Notes: a model not told the origin generated them from the letters alone. 56,410 nt of DNA from Clostridia bacterium (GCA_900768535.1 CAAGDE010000207.1:1-56410), one strand, 5' to 3'; shown: positions 1 to 9,388, counted from the first letter of the stretch. Translations and numbers: made by a program.

Positions 1-501
1 AATCGCCTGCTGAATCCGTTCGGCAGCCTCCGTGGTGATCTGACAGCCGTCCGCGCCGTAGACCTTGTAGCCGTTATACTCCGCCGGATTGTGCGATGCG
101 GTAATCATAATTCCAGCCGCACAGCCAAGCGTCCGCACGGCGAAGGACAGGCAGGGCGTCGGCATCAGCTCACGGACTATCCGAACCGACAGTCCGTTTG
201 CGGCGAACACTTCGGCGGCGGCGCGGGCAAACGCAAGTAAGCCGTGCCGCGAATCATAGGAGACGGCAATGCTGCCGCCTCCGTTTTGTCTGACATAATC
301 GGCAAGCCCTTGCGATGCCTGCGCGACGGTATAGCGGTTCATGCGGTTTGTCCCCGCGCCGAGAATCCCGCGCAGTCCGCCGGTCCCAAACGCCAGCGTG
401 CGCCAAAAGGCGTCCTCACGCTCCGTGTCGGTCATCATCTCCAATTCCGCGCGCAGACCTTTCGCACGCGCAAGCCATGTAACATATGTATCATATTCCA
501 T
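1..501 (-). CDS. Phosphohexomutase (phosphoglucomutase/phosphomannomutase family), N-terminal part
   Basis: Only the first 167 codons are in the window; the gene runs off the left edge. The family moves phosphate between C1 and C6 of hexose phosphates via a phosphoserine in the cytoplasm. The phosphoserine motif TASHNP is visible at residues 134-139 (Ser136), and GTGGLRG near residue 40 is the usual substrate-binding loop of this family. ATG at 501-499 is chosen because GAAAGGAAAGG lies just upstream. A strong hairpin at 586-631 separates it from the upstream solute-binding gene, so it may have its own promoter or depend on readthrough. A mannose-1-phosphate substrate would fit the nearby GH130 phosphorylase, but glucose-1-phosphate is equally possible from sequence. 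The local GC is higher than in the next 28 kb. Confidence 0.85.
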   Translation of the reverse strand, partial: MEYDTYVTWLARAKGLRAELEMMTDTEREDAFWRTLAFGTGGLRGILGAGTNRMNRYTVAQASQGLADYVRQNGGGSIAVSYDSRHGLLAFARAAAEVFAANGLSVRIVRELMPTPCLSFAVRTLGCAAGIMITASHNPAEYNGYKVYGADGCQITTEAAERIQQAI

Positions 502-579
502 CCTTCATTTTTTCCTTTCCTTTCGGGCAAGACAGCGCAATTGCACCACCGAATTGAAGCGGTGTGTCTTGATAAAAGC

Positions 580-631
580 CATATAAAAGATATACCGCAC
601 GACCTGTCAGCAGATTGCGCGGTATATCTTT
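580..631 (-). terminator. Hairpin terminator after the solute-binding pseudogene
   Basis: A perfect 13-bp inverted repeat (586-598 with 619-631, arm AAAGATATACCGC) is followed on the minus strand by TTTTATATGG. It lies just after the TGA at 637-635 and before the phosphohexomutase start at 501. It probably ends the 9.3 kb operon. Confidence 0.65.
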
Positions 632-634
632 CAA

Positions 635-2077
635 TCAATGGTTGCCGGAAATCTTTTCAGGGATTTTTGCATACAGAGTCAGAAATTCGCTCAGCTTCTT
701 TTTGTATCCTCCCTCCACCGCATCATACCACGTCGACATTGCTTCATAGGATCCGGCTTCAATAAAGGAGGTAAAATTAGCAATATTCCCAAGAGAAGCA
801 TTCCAAACAAATCCGAAATCATAGTACACGCTGTCCCGAATGACCTCCAGCATTGCAGCCATTTCCGGCTTTTTTGAAATCCGCCCCTGCAAAACCGTCC
901 TGAAAATAGCAGGAGTTACCTGATCATAAAAGCAAGCATTCAAAGCTTCTAAAATGACCGCCGATTTTTCCGGGTCCCTCGTCACCTTGGTCAAGGCAAA
1001 AACCGAAGACCCGGCAGTGGTGGAGAAATACCCCTTTTGCCCGGAATGGTACTTTGGATAAACCATAACACCATACTGGAATTCAACATTCTTGAAGTTT
1101 ACAAGATTTCCGATTGTTACCGCACTAAACAGTGTTTTTCCCTCCGGAAATTCTATATCCGGTCGTCCACCGTATTTGCAGACCTCTGACGATTTGCCGA
1201 TATACCTGCTCAGCGTCTAATAGAGGGCTTCCGCTCGATCGGAATATTTTGTAACCTTCAACGCTCCGTTGCTATCCTTATCCACAAAGCGAAGCCCGGA
1301 TGCCTGAAAGAAGCAATCTGCGGATTTTCTTGTAATCGCCAAACCGACAGTACCGGTTTCTGAAATATTGCCTACCTCCTCCGCCATAGACAGCATCCGG
1401 TCAAAGGTCCATTCGTTGTTCTGATAAAGCTCGTATGGATTGCTCAGGGAGTATTGATTCACCATACTTTCATTGAAGGCAAGCGCATAGGTATTTTTCA
1501 AATGGCCGGTGTCAAACGCACCTGCACAGGTATAAATCGCTCCCTGCAATTCCATTGTATCATTAAATCCGCTATACCACCATGGGTTCGAAAAATCGAA
1601 CACCGGTAACCGGTTCAGATCTAAATAACACCCCTGAATAACCAACGGCACACCGAAATAGTAAGAAGGGGCAATGGCATCATAATTTCCTCCCGCCTGA
1701 ATATCCGAAAGAATTGTATTGATAAACTGTGTCTGCCCGGAAGAATAGCCATCCAAACCGGTAAAGTGAAAGGATATGCCGAACCGGTCTGATACTCTGC
1801 TGTATGCACTGAACACAGCCGAATCAATTTCTGTTTTATCCCCTTCCTTTGATACGGTATAGTTTGCATCTACATCCTGCAAGCGAACCAGCATTTCAAA
1901 GGTCGCGTCATACGCTTTTTCCGGCAAATAATCCAGCAGATCCGGTTCTTTTGTTATAACAGCAGCTTGTGACGTATCAGGTTGGGTGAGATTGTTGTCA
2001 CGGCTTTTACATCCGGACAGAAGGTTCGCCCCAAGCAGACAAATACACAGTCCCCCGGTCAAAAGCTTTCGTTTCAT
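635..2077 (-). pseudogene. Extracellular solute-binding lipoprotein, interrupted by one in-frame TAG
   Basis: The reading frame spans 480 codons from ATG 2077 (preceded by GGAGG and 8 bases) to TGA 637-635. The N-terminus has a lipoprotein signal peptide ending LLSGC, and the body resembles family 1 sugar-binding lipoproteins (motifs such as NPYELYQNNEWTFDRML). Codon 287 (1219-1217) is TAG. Translation past it stays in the same frame and continues as solute-binding sequence (TLSRYIGKSSEVCKYGG, then VMVYPKYHSGQKGYF) to the normal C-terminus. One C-to-T change of CAG would explain the stop. TAG is used as a genuine stop elsewhere in the window (gene ending at 26217), so recoding is unlikely. 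This is the last gene of its operon. No permease accompanies it. A consensus or sequencing error remains possible. Confidence 0.8.
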
Positions 2078-2091
2078 CCTCATTCCCTCCA

Positions 2092-4503
2092 TTAACCACT
2101 CAAATAATTTCTAAAACACTTTATCCGATACCACGTAATATAGTTTGCGTTATGATAGTACGTAGCCTCATCAGATGCCTCGCGCAACACCATGCAGAGA
2201 TCCTCTCCGTCAAACAGGAAATCCGGATATTGCATACCGTGGTTCCGCATGGATTCCTCCAGACAAAGAAGGCTGTTATCAACAAGCAGTGTTGCTCCGT
2301 ATGTCCAAGTATCCAAATCTTCGGAGTAGTACATTGCCACGACATTTCGCTGCGTCGGACAAAGCTCCGTGGTTTTGATATTCCCGATTGCTATATAATG
2401 TCCGCTCTGTTCATCATAACGGATGACGAATTTGTCCTTCCCAACCGGCAAATTCCCAATTCGTTCAAAAGACAAGGTGGAATTATCCGGAGAAAGCTTC
2501 AGCACACAAACCTTTCCGTAAGTCGGATCCGATTCTACGCGCAGAAATACACGAACCGTCCCATCTCTTCCTGCAACCGCGTTTCCCTCAAGGAACCCCA
2601 TCTGCTTTGTATAATATGCATCCGGATCCATCCAACCTGCGTCAAACGAGACATAATTTGATTTCTTCCAGTTTTTCGCATCCAGCAGGTCTGCATCCAT
2701 AGAAGCGCTCATAACGTAGGCCCGCTTGGTATAAGTCCATTTTGCTTCTCCGAAATCGTTGCAGCTATCCTCAAAAGCCAAATAAATGCGACCGTTGCTG
2801 ATAACCGCCGGCGTTGGAGCATGGTGAAGAGACCCAACCGTGGAATCAATCATTCCATCCTTAGCTGACGTCCAGCTTTTTCCGTAATCCGTGCTTTTCA
2901 CAATTGCCAGCTTCCCTGTCCCGGTGTCCCGTCCGACCAAATAGGCAGTATCCTCAAGAACAAATAAGGTTGACCACATCATTCTCGGAACAATCGCAAC
3001 CTCATTCCATGTTTTTCCGTTATCCGCTGAAATGGCGATCCCGCTATCATTGGTTCCGGTTGATACCGGATGGTAATTGGTTCCGTTGTAATCATAGGAA
3101 ACAATCCATACCCCGTTTGAGAACCGTGCAACAGAAGGAGATCCTAATGATATTTTCGTTTTATTATAATTGCTGTAAGCGACTGTCCTTCTTGTGCTTG
3201 AAAAATCCTCCTCCGTTTCGGGAAATGGATATCCCCCTTCAAAGAAATAGGAACGGAGAAAAGAGAGCAGCTCCTGACTGAATGCATCTGTGTTTTCGCC
3301 GAAAAGCAGAATACCGGAATCTGTTCCACGGTAACTGATATTCAGCACCTCGCACATTCTTCGGGCAGAACAGTAGACGGTGCCATCTTTTCTGTAAACG
3401 CCCACGGCTTGTTGCTGCGCCTCGGTCGGTTTCGCCCCCAGGTGCATTTCAAAAAAGGAAACCGGAACATCATATTCCCCGTTTTCTGCTTTAACCAACA
3501 CAGAAGAATCACCCGGCACAAGGAAAACACGCTTCCCGTCACGTAATACGGTGTTCTTACCGCAAGCAGCCACCACGCTCCCGGATTTTGTCAAGGTCCG
3601 GAGCATATTCATCATTCCCTTCTCCAACGCCGACAGGGAATTGGAGCCGGCTCCGCTTTGGTAAATTCCCTTCAGATCAGCCTGGTCAATCGCACCGGAA
3701 AAAACGTAAAGCTCATCCAAATACCCGCTGAATCCGGTTTGCTCGAAGTGAGCATCCGCATCACCTCCAAGATAATCCTCTGAAGTGACGGTTCCCGGTC
3801 GGTACCCTGCGGAATGAAAATCCACGGTTGAATCTCCCCGGTGCGGCTTCTTTTCCGCACCGTTCCACCAAAGCCTTACCATGCCGTTTCTGCAGTCAAC
3901 CGACACTGCCAGATGCTGCCAAATTCCCCATGCAGATGTGCAATCAAATGCCTTGGAATGAACAATGTCATCACAGTCGCTTCTGACAGAAACGGTTATC
4001 GTAGAATCCTCCAGATCAATCCGGAAACCGCTTTTACCGTCCTCCATTCGCAAATTCAGCAAAACAGACTTTTGCCCCGGAGCGATCCGATAATACCACA
4101 AAGCAATTGAAATGGAACCATGTTGCCGAAACAAATCAGTCAGCGCGGTTCCGAACCGGACGGATGATCCCTTGGAGGGCATCAGCAACAGACTTTTGCC
4201 GGAAATCGCGTTATCTGCGACCGAGCATGACCGTGCAGCTGCCGTTGCCGCTCCGGAAGCCTCCGACAGATTTCCGGATTCGTCGATGGAGTCAAAATTC
4301 CAACACCACTGTATCTCCGGCAAATCCGTGGAGTCCGGAGTTGTACTCTCCGATTCCAACTCCGATGTCGTGCCGCTCGAGTTCTCAGGCAACAACGGAT
4401 CGGTTTGCATCGGGTCAAGCGGCGTTTTGGGTCCGCATCCCGCTGTTGTAATCAAAGCAGATAAAGCCATCGGTATTGCAATCCAACGTATGCTCTTTTT
4501 CAT
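2092..4503 (-). CDS. LamG-domain plus Asp-box beta-propeller lipoprotein (sialidase-like)
   Basis: An 803-residue surface lipoprotein. Its start is ATG 4503, which overlaps the previous stop as ATGA. The signal peptide ends in the lipobox TAGC. Residues of roughly 75-290 form a LamG/concanavalin-type domain (IALWYYRIAPGQKSVLLNLR; GYLDELYVFSGAI). The C-terminal 400 residues are a sialidase-type propeller with Asp-boxes SADNGKTW and STDYGKSW. The family hydrolyses or binds terminal sugars outside the cell, but I do not see a clear FRIP-type arginine motif, so true sialidase activity is uncertain. It resembles the propeller protein at 6684-7955 in the segments around the Asp-boxes. The stop TAA overlaps the next reading frame's upstream ATG, which suggests translational coupling. 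It is part of the AraC-led operon. Confidence 0.75.
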   Translation of the reverse strand: MKKSIRWIAIPMALSALITTAGCGPKTPLDPMQTDPLLPENSSGTTSELESESTTPDSTDLPEIQWCWNFDSIDESGNLSEASGAATAAARSCSVADNAISGKSLLLMPSKGSSVRFGTALTDLFRQHGSISIALWYYRIAPGQKSVLLNLRMEDGKSGFRIDLEDSTITVSVRSDCDDIVHSKAFDCTSAWGIWQHLAVSVDCRNGMVRLWWNGAEKKPHRGDSTVDFHSAGYRPGTVTSEDYLGGDADAHFEQTGFSGYLDELYVFSGAIDQADLKGIYQSGAGSNSLSALEKGMMNMLRTLTKSGSVVAACGKNTVLRDGKRVFLVPGDSSVLVKAENGEYDVPVSFFEMHLGAKPTEAQQQAVGVYRKDGTVYCSARRMCEVLNISYRGTDSGILLFGENTDAFSQELLSFLRSYFFEGGYPFPETEEDFSSTRRTVAYSNYNKTKISLGSPSVARFSNGVWIVSYDYNGTNYHPVSTGTNDSGIAISADNGKTWNEVAIVPRMMWSTLFVLEDTAYLVGRDTGTGKLAIVKSTDYGKSWTSAKDGMIDSTVGSLHHAPTPAVISNGRIYLAFEDSCNDFGEAKWTYTKRAYVMSASMDADLLDAKNWKKSNYVSFDAGWMDPDAYYTKQMGFLEGNAVAGRDGTVRVFLRVESDPTYGKVCVLKLSPDNSTLSFERIGNLPVGKDKFVIRYDEQSGHYIAIGNIKTTELCPTQRNVVAMYYSEDLDTWTYGATLLVDNSLLCLEESMRNHGMQYPDFLFDGEDLCMVLREASDEATYYHNANYITWYRIKCFRNYLSG

Positions 4504-5663
4504 TCTCTGAACCCGTTCTTTTTCCTTCGCATAAGGAACAATCCTGCGCCAACACATCCCAAAACCACATATGCAGCCTTCCCAATGAATGCAGATTGGC
4601 ATCCTTTTTCGTTCGTTGTTTTGGATGGCTGGGAAGCCTCTGCGCTTTTTTCTTCGGTTTCGCTGCATTCTCCTCCGCTCGGAGTGTCTGAATCGGTTTC
4701 GGGAGCGGTTGTTACCTCTCCGGAATCCGGCTTATTTTCTTGGGTCTGCTCCGGCTCGGACACTTCCTCTGTGTTCTCCTCAGATGGTTCAACCGGTTCG
4801 AAAACAGGTTTTTCGTCCGGATTTGGATCCACTCCAAAAATAACAATTTCCCGTGTTGCAATAGATACGGAAGATGTTTTGGTTGACCACCCATCATAGG
4901 TATTGTCCGGGTTAGCGGATGCCTGCGCTCCACATCCCTTTACAATCGCAATACGCAGGTATTGCGCGGAGACTCCGTTCAGCGACCACAACGGATTTAC
5001 GGAAGTAGTCCCACCCAAAGAATCAACGGGACTTTCGGCACCTGCCGAACAGAATTCAGCCCCCTCAACACGAAGCTTGTTTCCGTCATATTTCCCAAGC
5101 AAGGTCCATGCTTTTCCGTCCTGGCTGGTGTACAAATCTGCAGCGCGCGGAAACGCATTCATATTATTTGTAAAGTATCCAAATGCGTCAAGCTGCATCT
5201 TCTTTCCAAAATTGTAGGTCAGCAAGGAAACATAAATACCGTCGGCAGCTCCCGATTCCCCCTTCACATTGTAATACACGTCCTGTGCCGTAATCCAGGT
5301 TACTGTCCCGCCGGACCAGTTCCCGTTTTCAAGAACCTTTCCCCCTTTATTGAAATTGGACCATACCCCATCCGATGCCGCACCAATCGGTCGTTGCAGG
5401 GATCTTTTGGCACCGATCAGAGAAATTCCGTAGCGAATATCTCCAAGATCCGCAATATCTCTATCCGAAAGTTCATCTGTTGCGCCCGGCTTGGAGTAAA
5501 CCGGACTGCTCGGTAACCCAACAGAAATCAGGCGTCCGATATCCGGGATAGAGGAAAGCTGCTCCAACTCCGTGTCCGCAATTGGCTCATATGCTGCTAC
5601 TCCAAGCTGCAAGCCCATGCATATCATCAGTACGCCAATCAAAACCAACCCAAGCTTTTTCAT
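4500..5663 (-). CDS. Secreted discoidin/F5-8C-like protein with C-terminal membrane anchor
   Basis: This 387-residue protein has an N-terminal signal peptide (cleavage near VAAYEP), one beta-sandwich domain of discoidin/F5-8 type C character (residues 30-275; DGVWSNFN, AQYLRIAIVKG, TREIVIFGV), a Glu/Thr/Pro-rich linker (about 280-345), and a C-terminal hydrophobic helix preceded by KGC and followed by MRRKKNGFRE. The domain closely resembles the one encoded at 8095-9321 (shared ISLIG, SDGVWS, YLRIAI). Such domains usually bind carbohydrate, so it may hold glycan at the cell surface for the neighbouring enzymes. GAGGAGGG precedes the ATG at 5663. The anchor has no LPxTG motif, so sortase attachment is not indicated. 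The ligand cannot be read from sequence. Confidence 0.65.
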   Translation of the reverse strand: MKKLGLVLIGVLMICMGLQLGVAAYEPIADTELEQLSSIPDIGRLISVGLPSSPVYSKPGATDELSDRDIADLGDIRYGISLIGAKRSLQRPIGAASDGVWSNFNKGGKVLENGNWSGGTVTWITAQDVYYNVKGESGAADGIYVSLLTYNFGKKMQLDAFGYFTNNMNAFPRAADLYTSQDGKAWTLLGKYDGNKLRVEGAEFCSAGAESPVDSLGGTTSVNPLWSLNGVSAQYLRIAIVKGCGAQASANPDNTYDGWSTKTSSVSIATREIVIFGVDPNPDEKPVFEPVEPSEENTEEVSEPEQTQENKPDSGEVTTAPETDSDTPSGGECSETEEKSAEASQPSKTTNEKGCQSAFIGKAAYVVLGCVGAGLFLMRRKKNGFRE

Positions 5664-5676
5664 TATTCATCCCTCC

Positions 5677-6666
5677 TCAGGCATGTTTGCTTTTTAATTT
5701 ACAATCAAATTTTCGGATATTCGGATGCGTATACGGTTCCGGGTTCAGGCAGAAAGCCAGCAGCTCGTCGATTGAGCTTTCCGCCAAACAGACGGAATTA
5801 TCAGAGGCTCCGTAATAGATTTTCACGCCGCCGTCCGGCTCCGTAATTACTCCTGACGGAAACACAATATTGTCCCGGTAAGTCGAATCCTTTTCATACC
5901 ATTCCTCAGGAGAGATCAGCGGCTTGTCCGGTCTTGCAAGAATTCGGGAGGGATCGTTCAGATCACACAGCATCACTCCCGCCCGGTAGATCTTATTCCA
6001 CCCCGGCTTTGACTCATCCGCAATTTCCGCGCCGTGGTAAATGATCAGCCATCCTTTTTCCGTCTTGATCGGTTGCGGACCCGGTCCGATCTTATTGCTG
6101 CCCCACGGCACCTCTTCAAACCCCAAAACCTTTTTATGATTTCCCCAAAATCGCATATCCGGAGAATAGGAAATCCAAATGTCATAGGGACGGTCCAGAA
6201 AATATTGCCTTGCAAACGGTCGATCCAACCGTGCATATAAGCCATTGATCTTTTCCGGAAACAAGACTGCATTCCGATTATCCGGCTCCGAATAGTAAAT
6301 CCGCTCATAATGATGAAAATCCTTTGTTTTCGCAATCCCGATCCGGATACCGTCCTCCGGATCACTGCAATAACAGACAAAGAACTCTCCGTCGATTTCC
6401 GTTACTCTGCAATCATTCAGACGATTCTGATCCTCCGGCGACGGAACCATTACGGGTTTGTCCTCCACGGTAAAATGATAACCGTCCTCACTGACCGCAA
6501 GACCAATGCTTTCCCGTCGGTTCTCGCCCCAAATTCTGACCAGCATCATATAGTTCCCCTCGTATTTAAAGGCCGCCGGATTATAGCATCTCAGGCATTC
6601 AAACGGGACATCCTCGGCTGTCAGAATCGGATTTTTCTTATAGCGTCTGATCACTTGCTCTTCCAT
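5677..6666 (-). CDS. GH130 family glycoside phosphorylase (beta-mannoside type)
   Basis: A 329-residue cytoplasmic protein with the GH130 pattern: KNPILTAEDVPFE, CYNPAAFKYEG, NDCRVTEIDGEF, and GWLIIYHGAE with FPSGVI. GH130 enzymes cleave beta-mannosides such as mannosyl-N-acetylglucosamine or mannosyl-glucose with phosphate, releasing mannose-1-phosphate; some members are hydrolases. There is no signal peptide, so the substrate must be imported. ATG 6666 is chosen because GGAG lies 8 bases upstream; a TTG directly before it is also open. It sits between the sialidase-like protein and the wall-anchored discoidin protein in one operon. The phosphohexomutase at 1-501 could process mannose-1-phosphate. 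Exact specificity is an inference. Confidence 0.8.
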   Translation of the reverse strand: MEEQVIRRYKKNPILTAEDVPFECLRCYNPAAFKYEGNYMMLVRIWGENRRESIGLAVSEDGYHFTVEDKPVMVPSPEDQNRLNDCRVTEIDGEFFVCYCSDPEDGIRIGIAKTKDFHHYERIYYSEPDNRNAVLFPEKINGLYARLDRPFARQYFLDRPYDIWISYSPDMRFWGNHKKVLGFEEVPWGSNKIGPGPQPIKTEKGWLIIYHGAEIADESKPGWNKIYRAGVMLCDLNDPSRILARPDKPLISPEEWYEKDSTYRDNIVFPSGVITEPDGGVKIYYGASDNSVCLAESSIDELLAFCLNPEPYTHPNIRKFDCKLKSKHA

Positions 6667-6683
6667 CAATCATTCTCCTTTTT

Positions 6684-7955
6684 TCAATAAACCAAATCGC
6701 GGAAATTTTCCACACAATGACAGGTAATCATATTCCCATTGTGAGCAGAGACAGCCTGCTCATCTCCGGATCTGCTCAAAATAATCAGATCGTCACCCAA
6801 AATTGCCATGGAAGCATAGGATCTGGACATTTTCGGCGAATCAACCGCATCAACCAATCCGGCAAAACACCAATCGATGCAGTTCTTGGAGAAATGAAGC
6901 GTCAACCGCTGTCTTTCATTATTCGGGAGATCAAAACGTTCCGGTGGCATCATCTCCGGACGAAGCATACTGTCTGTCGCCTGTGTACTCAACAGCCAAA
7001 ACAAACCGCCGATCGCATCATATAATATGTGAAACTTCATCTGTCCCCCCGGGCAGGGAACAAAAACAACTTTTTTCCCGGAAGGGGCTCGTTCATAGTC
7101 CAAAGCCATGCTGCCATCCTCCCTCTCGGTCACCTTCATGATTGCAGCATACCCGGTTCCGCCGGTATGCGCACGCATCCACAGGTGAAATGTGTGACCG
7201 CTTGGATCACACCAAATGTGCCGGGAATCCGTAAACTGCACAACATTTGTTTCAAGCCATCCGATTGGAGCAATCTTCCGCAACGTAGGAGCTTCACATA
7301 CAATTTTGGCTTCTTTATCCGCAACATCAAAGAACGGCACTGCAAAATAATGAATATCCTCGCGGTTTACTAAATCCCGAAAGGCGGCGGTGGAAGAAAA
7401 CGACCAGCTTGACCGACACATGAGATCGCTTTTCAGAGCAGCACGCATCAAAACCGGGGCATAGACCGATGGTTCCCAAGCATGACAATCCCGATATAGC
7501 ATTTTTTCCATCACCAAATATACATTTCCGTTTGCATACCAAACATTGCAGGGTGCCTGATGCCAGCACGCACCGTCTGTCAGCCGAACCGGATCGCTCC
7601 AGGTATCCCCTTCATCCTCGGATTTCATAATCATCAGATCTCCATTTTGTCCCAGCAGATACAAAACTCCGTTTGCTTCAAATGGTCTGGCAAAAATAAA
7701 TCCAAAATTCTTTCGAAACTTCCAGCTTTTCCCACAATCATCCGAGACGAACACCTTTCCAATCAGAGGCTTTCCGTTTGCAAAGGAAGCATGTTCCTCC
7801 ATAAACGAAACCCCAGGTCCCATCATATCCAAGGTGCCTATCAGTCTTCCGGACGGCAAAGCACAGATTCCGGGACTGTATGTAAAAGCTTGCTCCGGAT
7901 CCGGGGAGCGATACATCACGGATTGTACCGGTGCTAATTTTTCAATTTTTTTCAT
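6684..7955 (-). CDS. Cytoplasmic sialidase-like (BNR/Asp-box) beta-propeller protein
   Basis: A 423-residue propeller protein without signal peptide. Asp-box type repeats include VSDDCGKSWKF and SEDEGDTWSD; other hallmarks are YSPGICALPSGRLIG near the N-terminus and GGLFWLLSTQ near the C-terminus. The fold is that of exo-alpha-sialidases and related enzymes, but the catalytic arginine motif FRIP is not seen, so the reaction is not established. ATG 7955 (MKKIEKLAPV) is chosen over an in-frame upstream ATG at 8024, which lies inside the small gene at 7964-8080. No Shine-Dalgarno sequence precedes 7955. The start lies 8 bases after the small gene's TGA, so translation probably depends on reinitiation from that small gene. 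Confidence 0.7.
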   Translation of the reverse strand: MKKIEKLAPVQSVMYRSPDPEQAFTYSPGICALPSGRLIGTLDMMGPGVSFMEEHASFANGKPLIGKVFVSDDCGKSWKFRKNFGFIFARPFEANGVLYLLGQNGDLMIMKSEDEGDTWSDPVRLTDGACWHQAPCNVWYANGNVYLVMEKMLYRDCHAWEPSVYAPVLMRAALKSDLMCRSSWSFSSTAAFRDLVNREDIHYFAVPFFDVADKEAKIVCEAPTLRKIAPIGWLETNVVQFTDSRHIWCDPSGHTFHLWMRAHTGGTGYAAIMKVTEREDGSMALDYERAPSGKKVVFVPCPGGQMKFHILYDAIGGLFWLLSTQATDSMLRPEMMPPERFDLPNNERQRLTLHFSKNCIDWCFAGLVDAVDSPKMSRSYASMAILGDDLIILSRSGDEQAVSAHNGNMITCHCVENFRDLVY

Positions 7956-7963
7956 ATCGTTAT

Positions 7964-8080
7964 TCAAATAATCCACGGGATTTCGTCGCCGTACCCGTCC
8001 TTTGCCATCTGCAGCGAGGTACAAATCAGGTCGGGAACCTCAAGCATCACAACCTTCGGGGATTCATATCGTTGTTTCAT
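7964..8080 (-). CDS. Small YxxP-motif protein 1 (38 aa)
   Basis: An unrecognised 38-residue protein. It begins MKQRYESPKVVMLEVPDLIC, then TSLQMAKDGYGDEIPWII. AAGGAGG lies 8 bases before the ATG, and this ribosome binding site overlaps the stop of the secreted discoidin-like gene (TGA at 8097-8095). It shares with two other small genes in the window (22597-22734 and 39288-39428) an N-terminal Y-x-x-P and a later D-(I/L)-(I/F/L)-x-T/G-S, while the C-termini diverge. It has no signal peptide, membrane segment or Cys pair. The arrangement resembles leader-plus-core peptides, and the YxxP part recalls leader motifs of some RiPPs, but no maturation enzyme is in the window. The reading frame, strong binding site and family resemblance make it likely real; function unknown. 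Confidence 0.65.
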   Translation of the reverse strand: MKQRYESPKVVMLEVPDLICTSLQMAKDGYGDEIPWII

Positions 8081-8094
8081 ATTTCTATCCTCCT

Positions 8095-9321
8095 TCAGTT
8101 AACAGTTTGACTGACAATCGTACCGGAATTCACAATCACCGTGTTGACTTTCCCGAAAACAGATTCTCCATCGATAATCTTATAGGGTGTAACGGTAAAG
8201 ACAATCTCCCCGGCATCCACGGGAATACCGGTTATCGACAGGGCATAAACATATTTCCCACCTAAGGACTCCGCTGTATAGGAACGGATCTCATTCTCCT
8301 GCATACCCAAAATCGTCTGATAAACGGATTTACAATCGACCGCGTACAGCTCCCGTCTTCCCTCCCCGAAGGATGCCTGTATCCGAAATCCTACTGCAGA
8401 TCCCTGCAGATTTTGTATCACACCAATAAATCGCAGCTGATAATGCTCATTCTTCAGCGAAGATACCTGCACCCCGCGATAGGTTGCCGGCTCGCCCTCT
8501 GAAGGAACATCGGGAATGATCTCATTCATCGGAGTCCCGAAAACAACAGCCTCTCTTGGGGCAATATTCGCGGAGTTATTGGAATAGCTTTCATAGGTTC
8601 CGGAGCCGGCAGCCCCGCTCCCGTTGACAATTGCAATCCGAAGATAACGTGCTCTGCATCCATCCAACGACCAAACAGGAAAGGTTTTGACTGTTTCATT
8701 CAGCGAATCCGGATAGCAGACACTTCCGGAATTTCTGAATTCCTTTCCGTTCATGCGCATCTGATTTCCGTCATATGTCCCGACATAATCCCAGTGTACT
8801 CCGTCAAATCCCGTATAGAGATCCGCCGTCCGAGGCATCGCATCCCACTTATCCGTAAAATATCCGAATCCCTCCAGCTCCATCACTGCTCCAAAATTGT
8901 AGGTCAGAAGAGAAAGGTATCTGCCGTTTTCATTGTCGATATCTCCTTGCACTGTATATCGGTCCCCCGAAGGTGTCCAGGATAGGTTTCCGTATTCATT
9001 GTTTTCGCCGGCTTGCCATTTCGACCAAACGCCATCAGAAATTGCCGAAACCGGATGTAAAAGCGTCGAGCCTTTCCTGATTCCAATCAACGAGATGCCA
9101 TGCTTGGGGTCGCCAATGTCCGCAAGCTTGCGGTCATCCAGCTTGGTTCCACGCTCTGTACTTGAAGAAAGCCCGATGGATATGATATGGCTTTGCTTCG
9201 GCAGTGCGGCAAGCTGGTCCAATTCGATCCGTGAGTCCGGTGAAGCGGCCACCGCTCTGTATTGAACCGACAGTCCAAACAGCAGCCCGATGATCAGGCA
9301 AAAAATCCCGATTTTTTTCAT
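8095..9321 (-). CDS. Secreted discoidin-like protein with C-terminal beta domain
   Basis: A 408-residue secreted protein with signal peptide (to about residue 26) and an N-terminal domain paralogous to that of 4500-5663 (LADIGDPKHGISLIG, SDGVWSKW, YLRIAIVNGSG, REAVVFGTP). A short linker leads to a second domain of about 130 residues (YRGVQVSSLKN, LRFIGVIQN, VGFRIQASFGEGRRELYAV). I know this type from secreted proteins of gut Clostridia but cannot name it. It lacks the C-terminal anchor seen in its paralogue, so it is probably released or loosely bound. AAAAAGGAGG precedes ATG 9321. It is the first gene after the AraC regulator, and its stop codon overlaps the ribosome binding site of the 38-residue gene. 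A glycan-binding role is inferred from the fold only. Confidence 0.65.
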   Translation of the reverse strand: MKKIGIFCLIIGLLFGLSVQYRAVAASPDSRIELDQLAALPKQSHIISIGLSSSTERGTKLDDRKLADIGDPKHGISLIGIRKGSTLLHPVSAISDGVWSKWQAGENNEYGNLSWTPSGDRYTVQGDIDNENGRYLSLLTYNFGAVMELEGFGYFTDKWDAMPRTADLYTGFDGVHWDYVGTYDGNQMRMNGKEFRNSGSVCYPDSLNETVKTFPVWSLDGCRARYLRIAIVNGSGAAGSGTYESYSNNSANIAPREAVVFGTPMNEIIPDVPSEGEPATYRGVQVSSLKNEHYQLRFIGVIQNLQGSAVGFRIQASFGEGRRELYAVDCKSVYQTILGMQENEIRSYTAESLGGKYVYALSITGIPVDAGEIVFTVTPYKIIDGESVFGKVNTVIVNSGTIVSQTVN

Positions 9322-9388
9322 GAGTATTCCTCCTTTTTGTCTGCTTGTTGTGTATATATTGTCTCATATTTCCGAAAGGAAATCAATA

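Noticed and set aside
1217..1219. TAG recoding as an explanation for the interrupted solute-binding gene
   Set aside because: TAG ends the MBL gene at 26217 normally, and other genes show no internal TAG codons.
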